This document shows, piece after piece, positions 36,760 through 43,711 of a stretch of DNA of 64,000 nucleotides. Under the pieces are notes generated by a model. The model did not search any database. It was not told the DNA's origin and saw only the letters and a list, made by a program, of their open reading frames with translations. Position 1 is the stretch's first letter. Each line of letters starts with the position of its first letter. The position numbers and the translations under genes are program-made. The stretch comes from JBHYDC01 sp051861205 (GTDB lineage: Bacteria > Pseudomonadota > Alphaproteobacteria > Rhizobiales > Pleomorphomonadaceae), in contig JBHYDC010000006.1 in assembly GCA_051861205.1 (NCBI GenBank), forward strand, positions 62,001 to 126,000, written 5' to 3'.

Positions 36760-36929
36760 GGCATCGGGCGTCACGGACGGGGTGGCGCCACGATCGCGAA
36801 AATGACGGGGCGAGTTTGGCGAGACCATGACCGCGGGTTTAGCGACTCCGAGGGCTCGGCTCGGTCTGTCGCATTTGTCGGTTTTAGGTCGTCGGTGGCG
36901 CACGCACGGCTTTCGCGGTGCGTGTTTTT
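36760..36929 (+). ncRNA. Candidate FNR-controlled small RNA or attenuated cox leader
   Basis: Proposed transcript of about 165 nt from a start inferred downstream of the FNR-type box to the terminator at 36901-36929. No plus-strand protein gene precedes that terminator; the only ORF across it begins TTG and has no family-like sequence. The interval has internal pairing potential (palindrome GTGGCGCCAC at 36782-36791; CCGA / TCGG around 36848-36859). Both ends are predictions. Confidence 0.35.
36901..36929 (+). terminator. Hairpin with T-run upstream of coxB
   Basis: CACGCAC (36901-36907) pairs with GTGCGTG (36918-36924), with two more GC pairs inside around a TTTC loop, followed by five T at 36925-36929. 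On the minus strand there is no T-run, so the signal is directional. It stands 80 bases before the coxB start. Confidence 0.7.
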
Positions 36930-37008
36930 GGTATAGCGAGTTTTCGCCACGCCGATGAGGTCGCAAAGCGACTGGGTTTCGGCGGGCGTCGTCAGGGAGC
37001 TGAACAAC

Positions 37009-37872
37009 GTGACTAAATTCCCAATGCGCCTGATGGGCATTGCCTCAGCGGCCGGAGCGCTCCTGGCGGCCGGGTCCGCGCAGGCGGCCCAGCCCGAGCC
37101 CTGGGGGCTTTATCTCCAGTCGGCGGCTTCGGGCGTCGCGACCGATATCCATTCATTTTCCGCCTTCACCTTTTGGATCATCACGCCCATCACCTTGTTC
37201 GTGCTGGCGCTTTTGATCGTTGTGGCCGTCCGCTTCAATGCCAAGTCCAATCCCACCCCTTCGCGCACCTCGCACAACACGCTCATCGAAGTGGTGTGGA
37301 CGGTGGCGCCCATCCTGATCCTTCTGGTGATTTCGGTTCCCTCGTTCCGCCTTCTCTATGAAGAGCAGACAATCCCTGAAGCCGGGCTCACGGTGAAGGC
37401 CACCGGCAACAAGTGGTATTGGAGCTACGAGTATCCCGATAGCGCCGTCACCTTCGACAGCAACATGATCCCGGAAGCCGACATCACGGATCCCTCCAAT
37501 CAGGTCCGCTTGCTCTCGGTCGATTACCCGCTGGTGGTGCCCGAAGGTCAGGTGGTTCGCGTCCAGGTCACCGGCGCCGACGTCAACCACGCCTTCGCCA
37601 TGCCCTCCTTCGGCGTCAAGATCGACGCTATTCCCGGCCGGTTGAACGAAACCTGGTTCAAGGCCGATGCGCCCGGCATCTATTACGGCCAGTGCTCTGA
37701 ACTCTGCGGCCAGAACCACGCTTACATGCCGATCGAGATCCGTGTCGTCACGGCCGACCAGTATGCCAAGTGGCTTGAAGCCGCCAAGACCGATATCGAC
37801 AGCGCGAACGGTTTGCTCGCCGTCTTCAGTGACGAAAATGCCAAGGCCGAGGTCAACGTAGCGGCGCGCTGA
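37009..37872 (+). CDS. coxB: Cytochrome c oxidase subunit II (aa3 type)
   Basis: Subunit carrying the CuA centre that accepts electrons from cytochrome c; 287 residues. A signal peptide (about 1-29) is followed by two membrane helices and a periplasmic cupredoxin domain. GQCSELCGQNHAYM holds C229, C233, H237 and M240 of CuA, with the further His in DVNHAF. The GTG start at 37009 has AGGGAG nine bases upstream; the longer frame from 36955 is unsupported. First gene of the oxidase operon. Confidence 0.96.
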   Translation: MTKFPMRLMGIASAAGALLAAGSAQAAQPEPWGLYLQSAASGVATDIHSFSAFTFWIITPITLFVLALLIVVAVRFNAKSNPTPSRTSHNTLIEVVWTVAPILILLVISVPSFRLLYEEQTIPEAGLTVKATGNKWYWSYEYPDSAVTFDSNMIPEADITDPSNQVRLLSVDYPLVVPEGQVVRVQVTGADVNHAFAMPSFGVKIDAIPGRLNETWFKADAPGIYYGQCSELCGQNHAYMPIEIRVVTADQYAKWLEAAKTDIDSANGLLAVFSDENAKAEVNVAAR

Positions 37873-37955
37873 TCCGCGCCCTATCACTGCATTCTATGAG
37901 AACAAGGGCTGCGGCCTCGCGCCCTTCTTGATGTCCCCACGGAGAGGAGCCTTCG

Positions 37956-39560
37956 ATGGCCACCGCTTCTGCCACGGTTCATGATCACCCCCATGGGTGG
38001 CGCCGTTACGTTTATTCCACGAACCACAAAGACATCGGCACGATGTACCTGATCTTCGCGATTTTCGCGGGGATCGTGGGCGGCGCCTTGTCTGTCGCCA
38101 TGCGCATGGAGCTTCAGGCTCCCGGCATGCAGATTTTCGGCGATCCGAACGTCTACAACATGTTCACCACGGCGCACGGCCTCATCATGATCTTCTTCAT
38201 GGTCATGCCCGCGCTGATCGGCGGCTTTGCCAACTGGTTCGTACCGATCATGATCGGCGCGCCGGACATGGCCTTCCCGCGCATGAACAATATCTCCTTC
38301 TGGCTGCTGCCGCCCGCGCTGCTGCTCCTCGTCCTCTCCATGTTCGTGGAGGGCGCCGACGGGTCGAACGGCGTCACCGGCGGCTGGACGATCTATCCCC
38401 CCTATTCGACCTCGGGCAGCCCCGGACCGGCGATGGATTTCGCGATCCTCTCGCTCCACGTCGCGGGCGCCTCGTCCATCCTCGGCGCTATCAACTTCAT
38501 TACCACCATCTTCAACATGCGCGCGCCGGGCATGACGTTGCACAAGATGCCGCTTTTCGCATGGTCGGTGCTCGTCACGGCGTTCCTGCTGCTCCTGTCG
38601 CTGCCGGTGCTTGCCGGCGCGATCACGATGCTCCTCACCGATCGTAACTTCGGGACGACCTTCTTCGACCCGGCCGGCGGCGGCGACCCGATCCTCTTCC
38701 AGCATCTCTTTTGGTTCTTCGGTCACCCCGAGGTGTATATTCTGATCCTGCCGGGCTTCGGCATTATCAGCCACATCGTGTCCACTTTCTCGCGTAAGCC
38801 CATCTTCGGCTATCTCGGCATGGCCTATGCCATGGTCGCAATCGGCGGCGTCGGCTTCATCGTGTGGGCGCACCACATGTACACCGTGGGCCTCGACGTC
38901 GACACGCAGGCCTACTTCGTGGCCGCCACCATGGTCATCGCGGTGCCGACGGGTGTGAAGATCTTCTCCTGGATCGCCACCATGTGGGGCGGGTCGATCG
39001 AGTTCCGCACGCCCATGCTGTGGTCCATCGGGTTCATCTTCCTGTTCACGCTCGGCGGCGTCACCGGCGTCCAGCTTGCCAACGCCGGCTTCGACCGGGT
39101 GCTGCACGACACCTACTTCGTCGTGGCGCATTTCCACTATGTGCTGTCGCTAGGCGCCGTGTTCGCCATCTTCGCGGGCTTCTACTATTGGTTCCCGAAG
39201 ATGTCCGGCTACATGTACAGCGAGTTCCTGGGCAAGCTGCACTTCTGGGTCACCTTCGTCGGCGTGAACCTTGTGTTCTTCCCGCAGCATTTCCTGGGTC
39301 TCCAGGGCATGCCGCGCCGCTATGCGGACTATCCCGATGCCTACGAGGGCTGGAACCGTATCTCGTCATACGGCTCCTATCTCTCGGCCTTCGGCGTGCT
39401 GATCTTCCTCTACGTCATCTTCGAAGCCTTCTCCAAGAAGCGCGTCGCGGGTGCCAATCCCTGGGGTGAAGGCGCCACCACGCTGGAGTGGACCCTGTCG
39501 TCCCCGCCGCCCTTCCATCAGTTCGAAACGCTTCCCCGCATTCGTGGCGACGCGCACTGA
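37956..39560 (+). CDS. coxA: Cytochrome c oxidase subunit I
   Basis: Catalytic haem-copper subunit of 534 residues and twelve membrane helices in the inner membrane. Haem a ligands H74 and H394, haem a3 ligand H392, CuB ligands H257, H306 and H307, and the cross-linked Tyr261 in GHPEVYILILP are all present. The glutamate E259 in that motif marks an A1-type enzyme. A GGAGAGGAG-rich site precedes the ATG. It reduces O2 to water and pumps protons. Confidence 0.98.
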   Translation: MATASATVHDHPHGWRRYVYSTNHKDIGTMYLIFAIFAGIVGGALSVAMRMELQAPGMQIFGDPNVYNMFTTAHGLIMIFFMVMPALIGGFANWFVPIMIGAPDMAFPRMNNISFWLLPPALLLLVLSMFVEGADGSNGVTGGWTIYPPYSTSGSPGPAMDFAILSLHVAGASSILGAINFITTIFNMRAPGMTLHKMPLFAWSVLVTAFLLLLSLPVLAGAITMLLTDRNFGTTFFDPAGGGDPILFQHLFWFFGHPEVYILILPGFGIISHIVSTFSRKPIFGYLGMAYAMVAIGGVGFIVWAHHMYTVGLDVDTQAYFVAATMVIAVPTGVKIFSWIATMWGGSIEFRTPMLWSIGFIFLFTLGGVTGVQLANAGFDRVLHDTYFVVAHFHYVLSLGAVFAIFAGFYYWFPKMSGYMYSEFLGKLHFWVTFVGVNLVFFPQHFLGLQGMPRRYADYPDAYEGWNRISSYGSYLSAFGVLIFLYVIFEAFSKKRVAGANPWGEGATTLEWTLSSPPPFHQFETLPRIRGDAH

Positions 39561-39573
39561 CAGGCGGATCAAG

Positions 39574-39607
39574 GCCGGGGCGGTCCGTCCGCTCCGGCTT
39601 CTTCTGC
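39574..39607 (+). terminator. Hairpin between coxA and ctaB
   Basis: GCCGGGGCGG (39574-39583) pairs with CCGCTCCGGC (39589-39598) with a single G-U wobble and a five-base loop, followed by a pyrimidine-rich TTCTTCT. The T-run is weak, so it may be a partial terminator or a stability element that sets coxA above the assembly genes. Confidence 0.55.
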
Positions 39608-39711
39608 GAATATGGAAATGAAAAGGGCTGGGCTCCTTGTCCCGCCCCCTGGATCACCAAAGCCGATTGGCGGTTTCTCCCTGTGATCCGGTTGAAAGAT
39701 AGGCTCGATAG

Positions 39712-40653
39712 ATGTCGCTGGTCGAAGATCGTGGTTTGAGCGGAGGCGCCGTATGGACCGGCTCGGCCTCGGTGGGTGACTATTTCACGCTGCTGAAGCC
39801 CCGCGTCATGTCGCTGGTCATCTTCACCGCCTTTGCAGGCATGGTGTTGGCGCCGGGCGGCATTCACCCCGTCCTCGGGCTCGTCGCGCTCATCGCCATC
39901 GCCGTCGGCGCGGGCGCCTCCGGCGCGCTCAACATGTGGTATGACGCCGACATCGACCGTGTGATGTCGCGCACCGCCAAGCGACCTATCCCGGGCGGCC
40001 GCATCGCGCCGGAACAGGCCTTCCAGTTCGGCATGGTCCTCGCGGTCTTCTCGGTCATCGTGCTCGGCGTTGCCGTGAACTGGGCTTCCGCCGCGTTCCT
40101 CGCCTTCACCATCTTCTTCTACGTCGTCGTCTATACGATGTGGCTGAAGCGCTGGACCCCGCAGAACATCGTCATCGGCGGCGCGGCAGGGGCCTTCCCC
40201 CCCATGATCGGCTGGATGGCGGCCACCGGAACGGTCTCCTTCGAAAGCTTCGTCCTTTTCCTCATCATCTTCATCTGGACGCCGCCGCATTTCTGGGCGC
40301 TCGCGATCTTGAAGACCGAGGATTACGCCCGTGCCGGCGTGCCCATGATGCCCGTCGTCGCCGGCGTCGCGTCCACCCGCCGCCAGATCGTCGCCTACTC
40401 CGTAGCCCTCGCGTTCACCGGCGTCGCGCCTTACGCGCTCGGCTACTCCGGCGCTGTCTATGGCATCGCGGCGGCCCTTCTCGGCGCGGTCTTCGTCGCT
40501 TTGTCCGTCAACGTCCTGCGCAGCACCGAAGGATCCGAGGCCCGCACGGCTGCGGTTCGGCTGTTCGTCTTCTCGATGATCTATCTCTTTGCGATCTTCG
40601 GCCTGCTCATCGTCGACCGCGTCGCCACGCTTTCCCTCGGCATTGGAGCCTGA
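39712..40653 (+). CDS. ctaB: Protohaem IX farnesyltransferase (haem O synthase)
   Basis: UbiA-superfamily enzyme of 313 residues that farnesylates haem B to haem O, precursor of the haem A of the oxidase. NMWYDADIDRVMSRTAKRPIPGGR is split by function into the Asp-rich prenyl-diphosphate motif and the RT-RP signature. About nine membrane segments. It follows coxA after a 151-base gap that contains a hairpin; coxF begins two bases after its stop. Confidence 0.96.
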   Translation: MSLVEDRGLSGGAVWTGSASVGDYFTLLKPRVMSLVIFTAFAGMVLAPGGIHPVLGLVALIAIAVGAGASGALNMWYDADIDRVMSRTAKRPIPGGRIAPEQAFQFGMVLAVFSVIVLGVAVNWASAAFLAFTIFFYVVVYTMWLKRWTPQNIVIGGAAGAFPPMIGWMAATGTVSFESFVLFLIIFIWTPPHFWALAILKTEDYARAGVPMMPVVAGVASTRRQIVAYSVALAFTGVAPYALGYSGAVYGIAAALLGAVFVALSVNVLRSTEGSEARTAAVRLFVFSMIYLFAIFGLLIVDRVATLSLGIGA

Positions 40654-40655
40654 CC

Positions 40656-40814
40656 ATGGACGAGGAAGGCGGCATCGTGCTGACACCGGAGCAGAAGCGC
40701 CAGCAGCGCTCCCGCTCCGTCGCCATCGCCCTGCTTTTGGCGGGTTTGATGGTCTTGTTTTTCGTGGTCACCATTGTGAAAATCGGTGGCAACATCGCCA
40801 GCCACACGCCCTGA
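40656..40814 (+). CDS. coxF: CoxF small membrane protein
   Basis: A 52-residue protein starting two bases after ctaB. The N-terminus VLTPEQKRQQRSRSVAIAL is charged, then a single membrane helix (about 24-44) ends near KIGGNI. Size, sequence pattern and position between ctaB and ctaG match the CoxF proteins of rhizobia. It is probably a minor subunit or assembly factor; its exact role is not established. Confidence 0.85.
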   Translation: MDEEGGIVLTPEQKRQQRSRSVAIALLLAGLMVLFFVVTIVKIGGNIASHTP

Positions 40815-40851
40815 CAAAGGGCCCTTAGACCAGGATCGAAGGCCAGGACCG

Positions 40852-41460
40852 ATGACGCAGCCGCTTACGAACCCCGGACACGAACGTCGCCGCAACTTGC
40901 GCGTCGCCGTCGCCTGTTCGGCAGTGTTCTTCAGCATGGTCGGTCTCGCCTTCGCGTCCGTTCCCCTCTACGACCTCTTCTGCAGGGTCACCGGCTATGG
41001 CGGCACCCCTCAATTCGCGTCCTCCGCCGACGGCATCCAGGTTCTCGACCGCGACATCACCGTCCGCTTTGACTCCAACGTCACACCCGGGCTCGGGCTC
41101 CATTTCGAACCCGTGCAGCGCCACGTCACGCTCAAGATCGGTGAGCTTGGCACCGTCTCCTACCGCGCCAAAAACACATCAGACCAGACGATCCACGCCA
41201 CCGCCACCTTCAACGTCACGCCGGATGCAACCGGCGCCTATTTCTCCAAGATCGCGTGCTTCTGCTTCACCGAGCAGACCTTCGAGCCCGGTCAAGAGAT
41301 CGAGATGGGCGTGAGCTTCTACGTGGATCCCGCGATCGTTGACGATCCCGATAGCGCGAGCGTGCATACGATCACGCTGTCCTACACCTTCTTCAAGGCT
41401 CGTGAGCCTGAAAAGCCCGTGGCTGCCGTAACCGATGTTGCGCCGCCGAACCGTTTGTGA
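40852..41460 (+). CDS. ctaG: Cox11/CtaG copper chaperone for CuB
   Basis: Membrane-anchored periplasmic copper chaperone of 202 residues. One membrane helix (about 17-37) is followed by the conserved LYDLFCRVTGYGG (C44) and, in the beta domain, the copper-binding CFCF motif (C136, C138). It delivers copper to the CuB site of CoxA. Start ATG 40852 follows an AGGA site. Its 3' end comes 71 bases before coxC. Confidence 0.95.
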   Translation: MTQPLTNPGHERRRNLRVAVACSAVFFSMVGLAFASVPLYDLFCRVTGYGGTPQFASSADGIQVLDRDITVRFDSNVTPGLGLHFEPVQRHVTLKIGELGTVSYRAKNTSDQTIHATATFNVTPDATGAYFSKIACFCFTEQTFEPGQEIEMGVSFYVDPAIVDDPDSASVHTITLSYTFFKAREPEKPVAAVTDVAPPNRL

Positions 41461-41531
41461 AACCAAGACTTAGCACCGTCCCGTCGCCGGCGGCCTGGGG
41501 GCACGCCGCGGACGACACCGGGGAGTACACG

Positions 41532-42407
41532 ATGGCCGCTGCACATAAACCCAACCACGATTATCACCTCGTCGATCCGAGCCCGTGGCCCTTCATCGCG
41601 TCCGTCGGCGCCTTGGTCATGGCGATCGGCGGCATCGCGTTGATGCGCTGGAGCTCCGGCGGCGAATTGGTGATCGCGGGCGTCGACATCACAACCCCTT
41701 GGTTGTTCTTCTTCGGCCTCGCCATCGTGCTCTACACGATGTTCGGCTGGTGGCGCGATACCATCAAGGAAAGCCATGCCGGCTTCCACACCCGCGTTGT
41801 CAGCCTTCACCTGCGCTACGGGATGATCCTGTTCATCGCCTCTGAGGTGATGTTCTTCGTGGCGTGGTTCTGGGCCTACTTCGACGCCAGTCTGTTCCCG
41901 GGCGAGGTTCAGCAGGTTCTCCGGGTCGAGCATACCGGTGGCACTTGGCCGCCGCAGGGCATCGAAGTGTTCGATCCCTGGCACCTGCCGCTTCTCAACA
42001 CGCTGATCCTGCTCACATCCGGCACCACGGTCACCTGGGCCCATCACGCGCTGCTGCACAACGATCGTCGCGGCCTCGTCTGGGGCTTGGTGCTCACTGT
42101 CGCTCTCGGCGTGCTCTTCACCACCGTCCAGGTCTATGAATACGCGCACGCCGCCTTCGCCTTCTCGGGCAACATCTACGGCGCCACCTTCTTCATGGCC
42201 ACCGGCTTCCATGGCTTCCACGTTCTGGTCGGAACGATCTTCCTGATCGTCTGCCTGTTCCGGGCGCTCGCCGGGCACTTCACGGCCGAGAAGCACTTCG
42301 GCTTCGAAGCCGCCGCTTGGTATTGGCATTTCGTGGACGTGGTGTGGTTGTTCCTCTTCGCCAGCATCTACATCTGGGGTGGCTGGGGCGCTGTCTACCA
42401 CGAGTGA
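41532..42407 (+). CDS. coxC: Cytochrome c oxidase subunit III
   Basis: Structural subunit of 291 residues and seven membrane helices. WFWAYFDASLFP and HFGFEAAAWYWHFVDVVWLFLF are strongly conserved, the latter with the lipid-contact Glu. GGGGAG lies six bases before the ATG at 41532; an in-frame ATG at 41457 would overlap ctaG and adds residues unlike subunit III. A strong terminator follows. Confidence 0.97.
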   Translation: MAAAHKPNHDYHLVDPSPWPFIASVGALVMAIGGIALMRWSSGGELVIAGVDITTPWLFFFGLAIVLYTMFGWWRDTIKESHAGFHTRVVSLHLRYGMILFIASEVMFFVAWFWAYFDASLFPGEVQQVLRVEHTGGTWPPQGIEVFDPWHLPLLNTLILLTSGTTVTWAHHALLHNDRRGLVWGLVLTVALGVLFTTVQVYEYAHAAFAFSGNIYGATFFMATGFHGFHVLVGTIFLIVCLFRALAGHFTAEKHFGFEAAAWYWHFVDVVWLFLFASIYIWGGWGAVYHE

Positions 42408-42448
42408 TCAAAGCCTCGCGATGTCGCTCGCGGGCTCTTGAGGGGATC

Positions 42449-42490
42449 GAACACGGCGCGCGGCCCCCGCGCGCCGTGTTCTCGTTTTCA
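42449..42490 (+). terminator. Strong intrinsic terminator after coxC
   Basis: A perfect 14-bp stem, GAACACGGCGCGCG (42449-42462) with CGCGCGCCGTGTTC (42468-42481), has a five-base loop and is followed by TCGTTTT. It separates the main cox operon from the DUF983-SURF1 pair, which begins 22 bases further on. Confidence 0.93.
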
Positions 42491-42511
42491 GCCGTGCGAA
42501 AGGCTAAAGCC

Positions 42512-42907
42512 ATGGAAGACAAAGCCCTGTTCGCCCCGGTACCGCCGGTTGCCGCAGGCATCAGGGGCCGCTGCCCCCGTTGCGGCCAAGGCAACCTGTT
42601 CGCCGGTTTCCTCGATACGGCACCCGCCTGTCCGGCCTGCGGACTCGATTTCAAATTCATCGACAGCGGCGACGGCCCGGCCGTCTTCATCATCCTGATC
42701 GTCGGGTTCCTCGTCGTCGGCCTCGCCCTGTTCGTCGAGGTCTCCTACCAGCCGCCGCTCTGGCTGCACGCAATGCTATGGCTGCCGCTCACGCTCGGCC
42801 TCTCAATCGGCATGCTCCGCCCGCTCAAGGGTCTTATGATCGCGCTTCAGTTCAAGCACAAAGCGGAAGAGGGCCGTTTGGTCGATCCAGCGGATCCCAA
42901 GTCATGA
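42512..42907 (+). CDS. DUF983 zinc-ribbon membrane protein
   Basis: A 131-residue protein with two CxxC pairs near the N-terminus (C21/C24 in CPRC, C40/C43 in CPAC) that look like a small zinc ribbon. Two membrane helices follow (about 58-78 and 84-105). DUF983 genes almost always lie between coxC and surf1 in alphaproteobacteria, implying a part in oxidase assembly. The stop overlaps the SURF1 start (ATGA). Confidence 0.9.
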   Translation: MEDKALFAPVPPVAAGIRGRCPRCGQGNLFAGFLDTAPACPACGLDFKFIDSGDGPAVFIILIVGFLVVGLALFVEVSYQPPLWLHAMLWLPLTLGLSIGMLRPLKGLMIALQFKHKAEEGRLVDPADPKS

Positions 42908-43683
42908 CCAAGCCCCACGCTGCACTCGTGCGCCGGCCCAGCCTTTCTGGCTTCGTGCTCATCACCGTCGTCACGGCACTCGCTCTCGCCGCCTTGGTCG
43001 CGCTCGGCGCGTGGCAGGCACACCGCCTCGCCTGGAAGGAAAATCTAATCGCCAATGTCGACGCCCGCATTCACGCGGCTCCCGTCGATATCCCGGCGCC
43101 GCTGGCATGGCCGTCGCTCGATCCATTGGCCGCCGAATACACCGCGGTCAGGCTCACCGGCACCTTCGACCACGCGCGCGAGGTTCATGTCTTCATCGCG
43201 CTCGAACAGCCGAAGGGTCCGTTCGGCGGGCAGGGCTATTTCGTGCTGACGCCGCTGATACTGGCCGACGGGCATGCCGTCTTCGTCAATCGCGGCTTCG
43301 TCCCGTCAGGCCGCAAGGATCCCGCCACCCGCGCCGAGGGGCAGCTCGCGGGTCCGGCCACCGTCAGCGGCCTCCTGCGCCCCGCTGAAACCGCCACTTG
43401 GCTTTCCGCGCCCGACGACCCCGCGAAAAACGTCTGGTTCGTGCGCAATCCCGCCGCGATGGCCACCGCCACCGGCCTCGACCCTGCCAAGGTCGCGCCC
43501 TTCACCGTGGATGCTTTTGCGTCCGATATCCCCGGCGGCCTGCCGCAGGGCGGGGAAACCATCGTGGCCTTTTCCAACAACCACCTCGGCTACGCCATCA
43601 CATGGTATGGCCTCGCCCTCGCGTTATCGGCAATCTACGCGATACTCGCGCTTCGCACCCTCCGCGCAATTCGGGCCCGCTGA
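42904..43683 (+). CDS. SURF1 family cytochrome oxidase biogenesis protein
   Basis: A 259-residue Shy1/SURF1 protein with membrane helices at both ends (about 16-36 and 236-253) and a periplasmic domain between. LGAWQAHRLAWKE, VNRGFVP and NNHLGYAITWYGLAL are family segments. It assists haem A insertion into CoxA. It converges on the EAL gene, with 28 bases between the stops. Confidence 0.93.
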   Translation: MTKPHAALVRRPSLSGFVLITVVTALALAALVALGAWQAHRLAWKENLIANVDARIHAAPVDIPAPLAWPSLDPLAAEYTAVRLTGTFDHAREVHVFIALEQPKGPFGGQGYFVLTPLILADGHAVFVNRGFVPSGRKDPATRAEGQLAGPATVSGLLRPAETATWLSAPDDPAKNVWFVRNPAAMATATGLDPAKVAPFTVDAFASDIPGGLPQGGETIVAFSNNHLGYAITWYGLALALSAIYAILALRTLRAIRAR

Positions 43684-43711
43684 ACCCGCAAAGCCCGCGC
43701 TGAAGAAGCCC

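Larger units (their letters stand above)
36512..37008. other. Long regulatory gap between ialB and coxB
   Basis: About 500 bases without a convincing protein gene. It contains the FNR/FixK-type box, the hairpin-T-run and a possible -10 element TATAGC at 36932-36937 that could start a short-leader coxB transcript. ORFs in both strands here lack ribosome sites and family similarity. Confidence 0.6.

Noticed and set aside
36537..36764. 75-codon minus-strand ORF covering the FNR-type box
   Set aside because: No ribosome site or family match, and a regulatory site inside it is more plausible than a coding role.
36742..36936. Small TTG-started ORF (64 codons) between ialB and coxB
   Set aside because: No ribosome site, no recognisable similarity, and it runs through the terminator hairpin. 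An RNA gene or leader explains the interval better.
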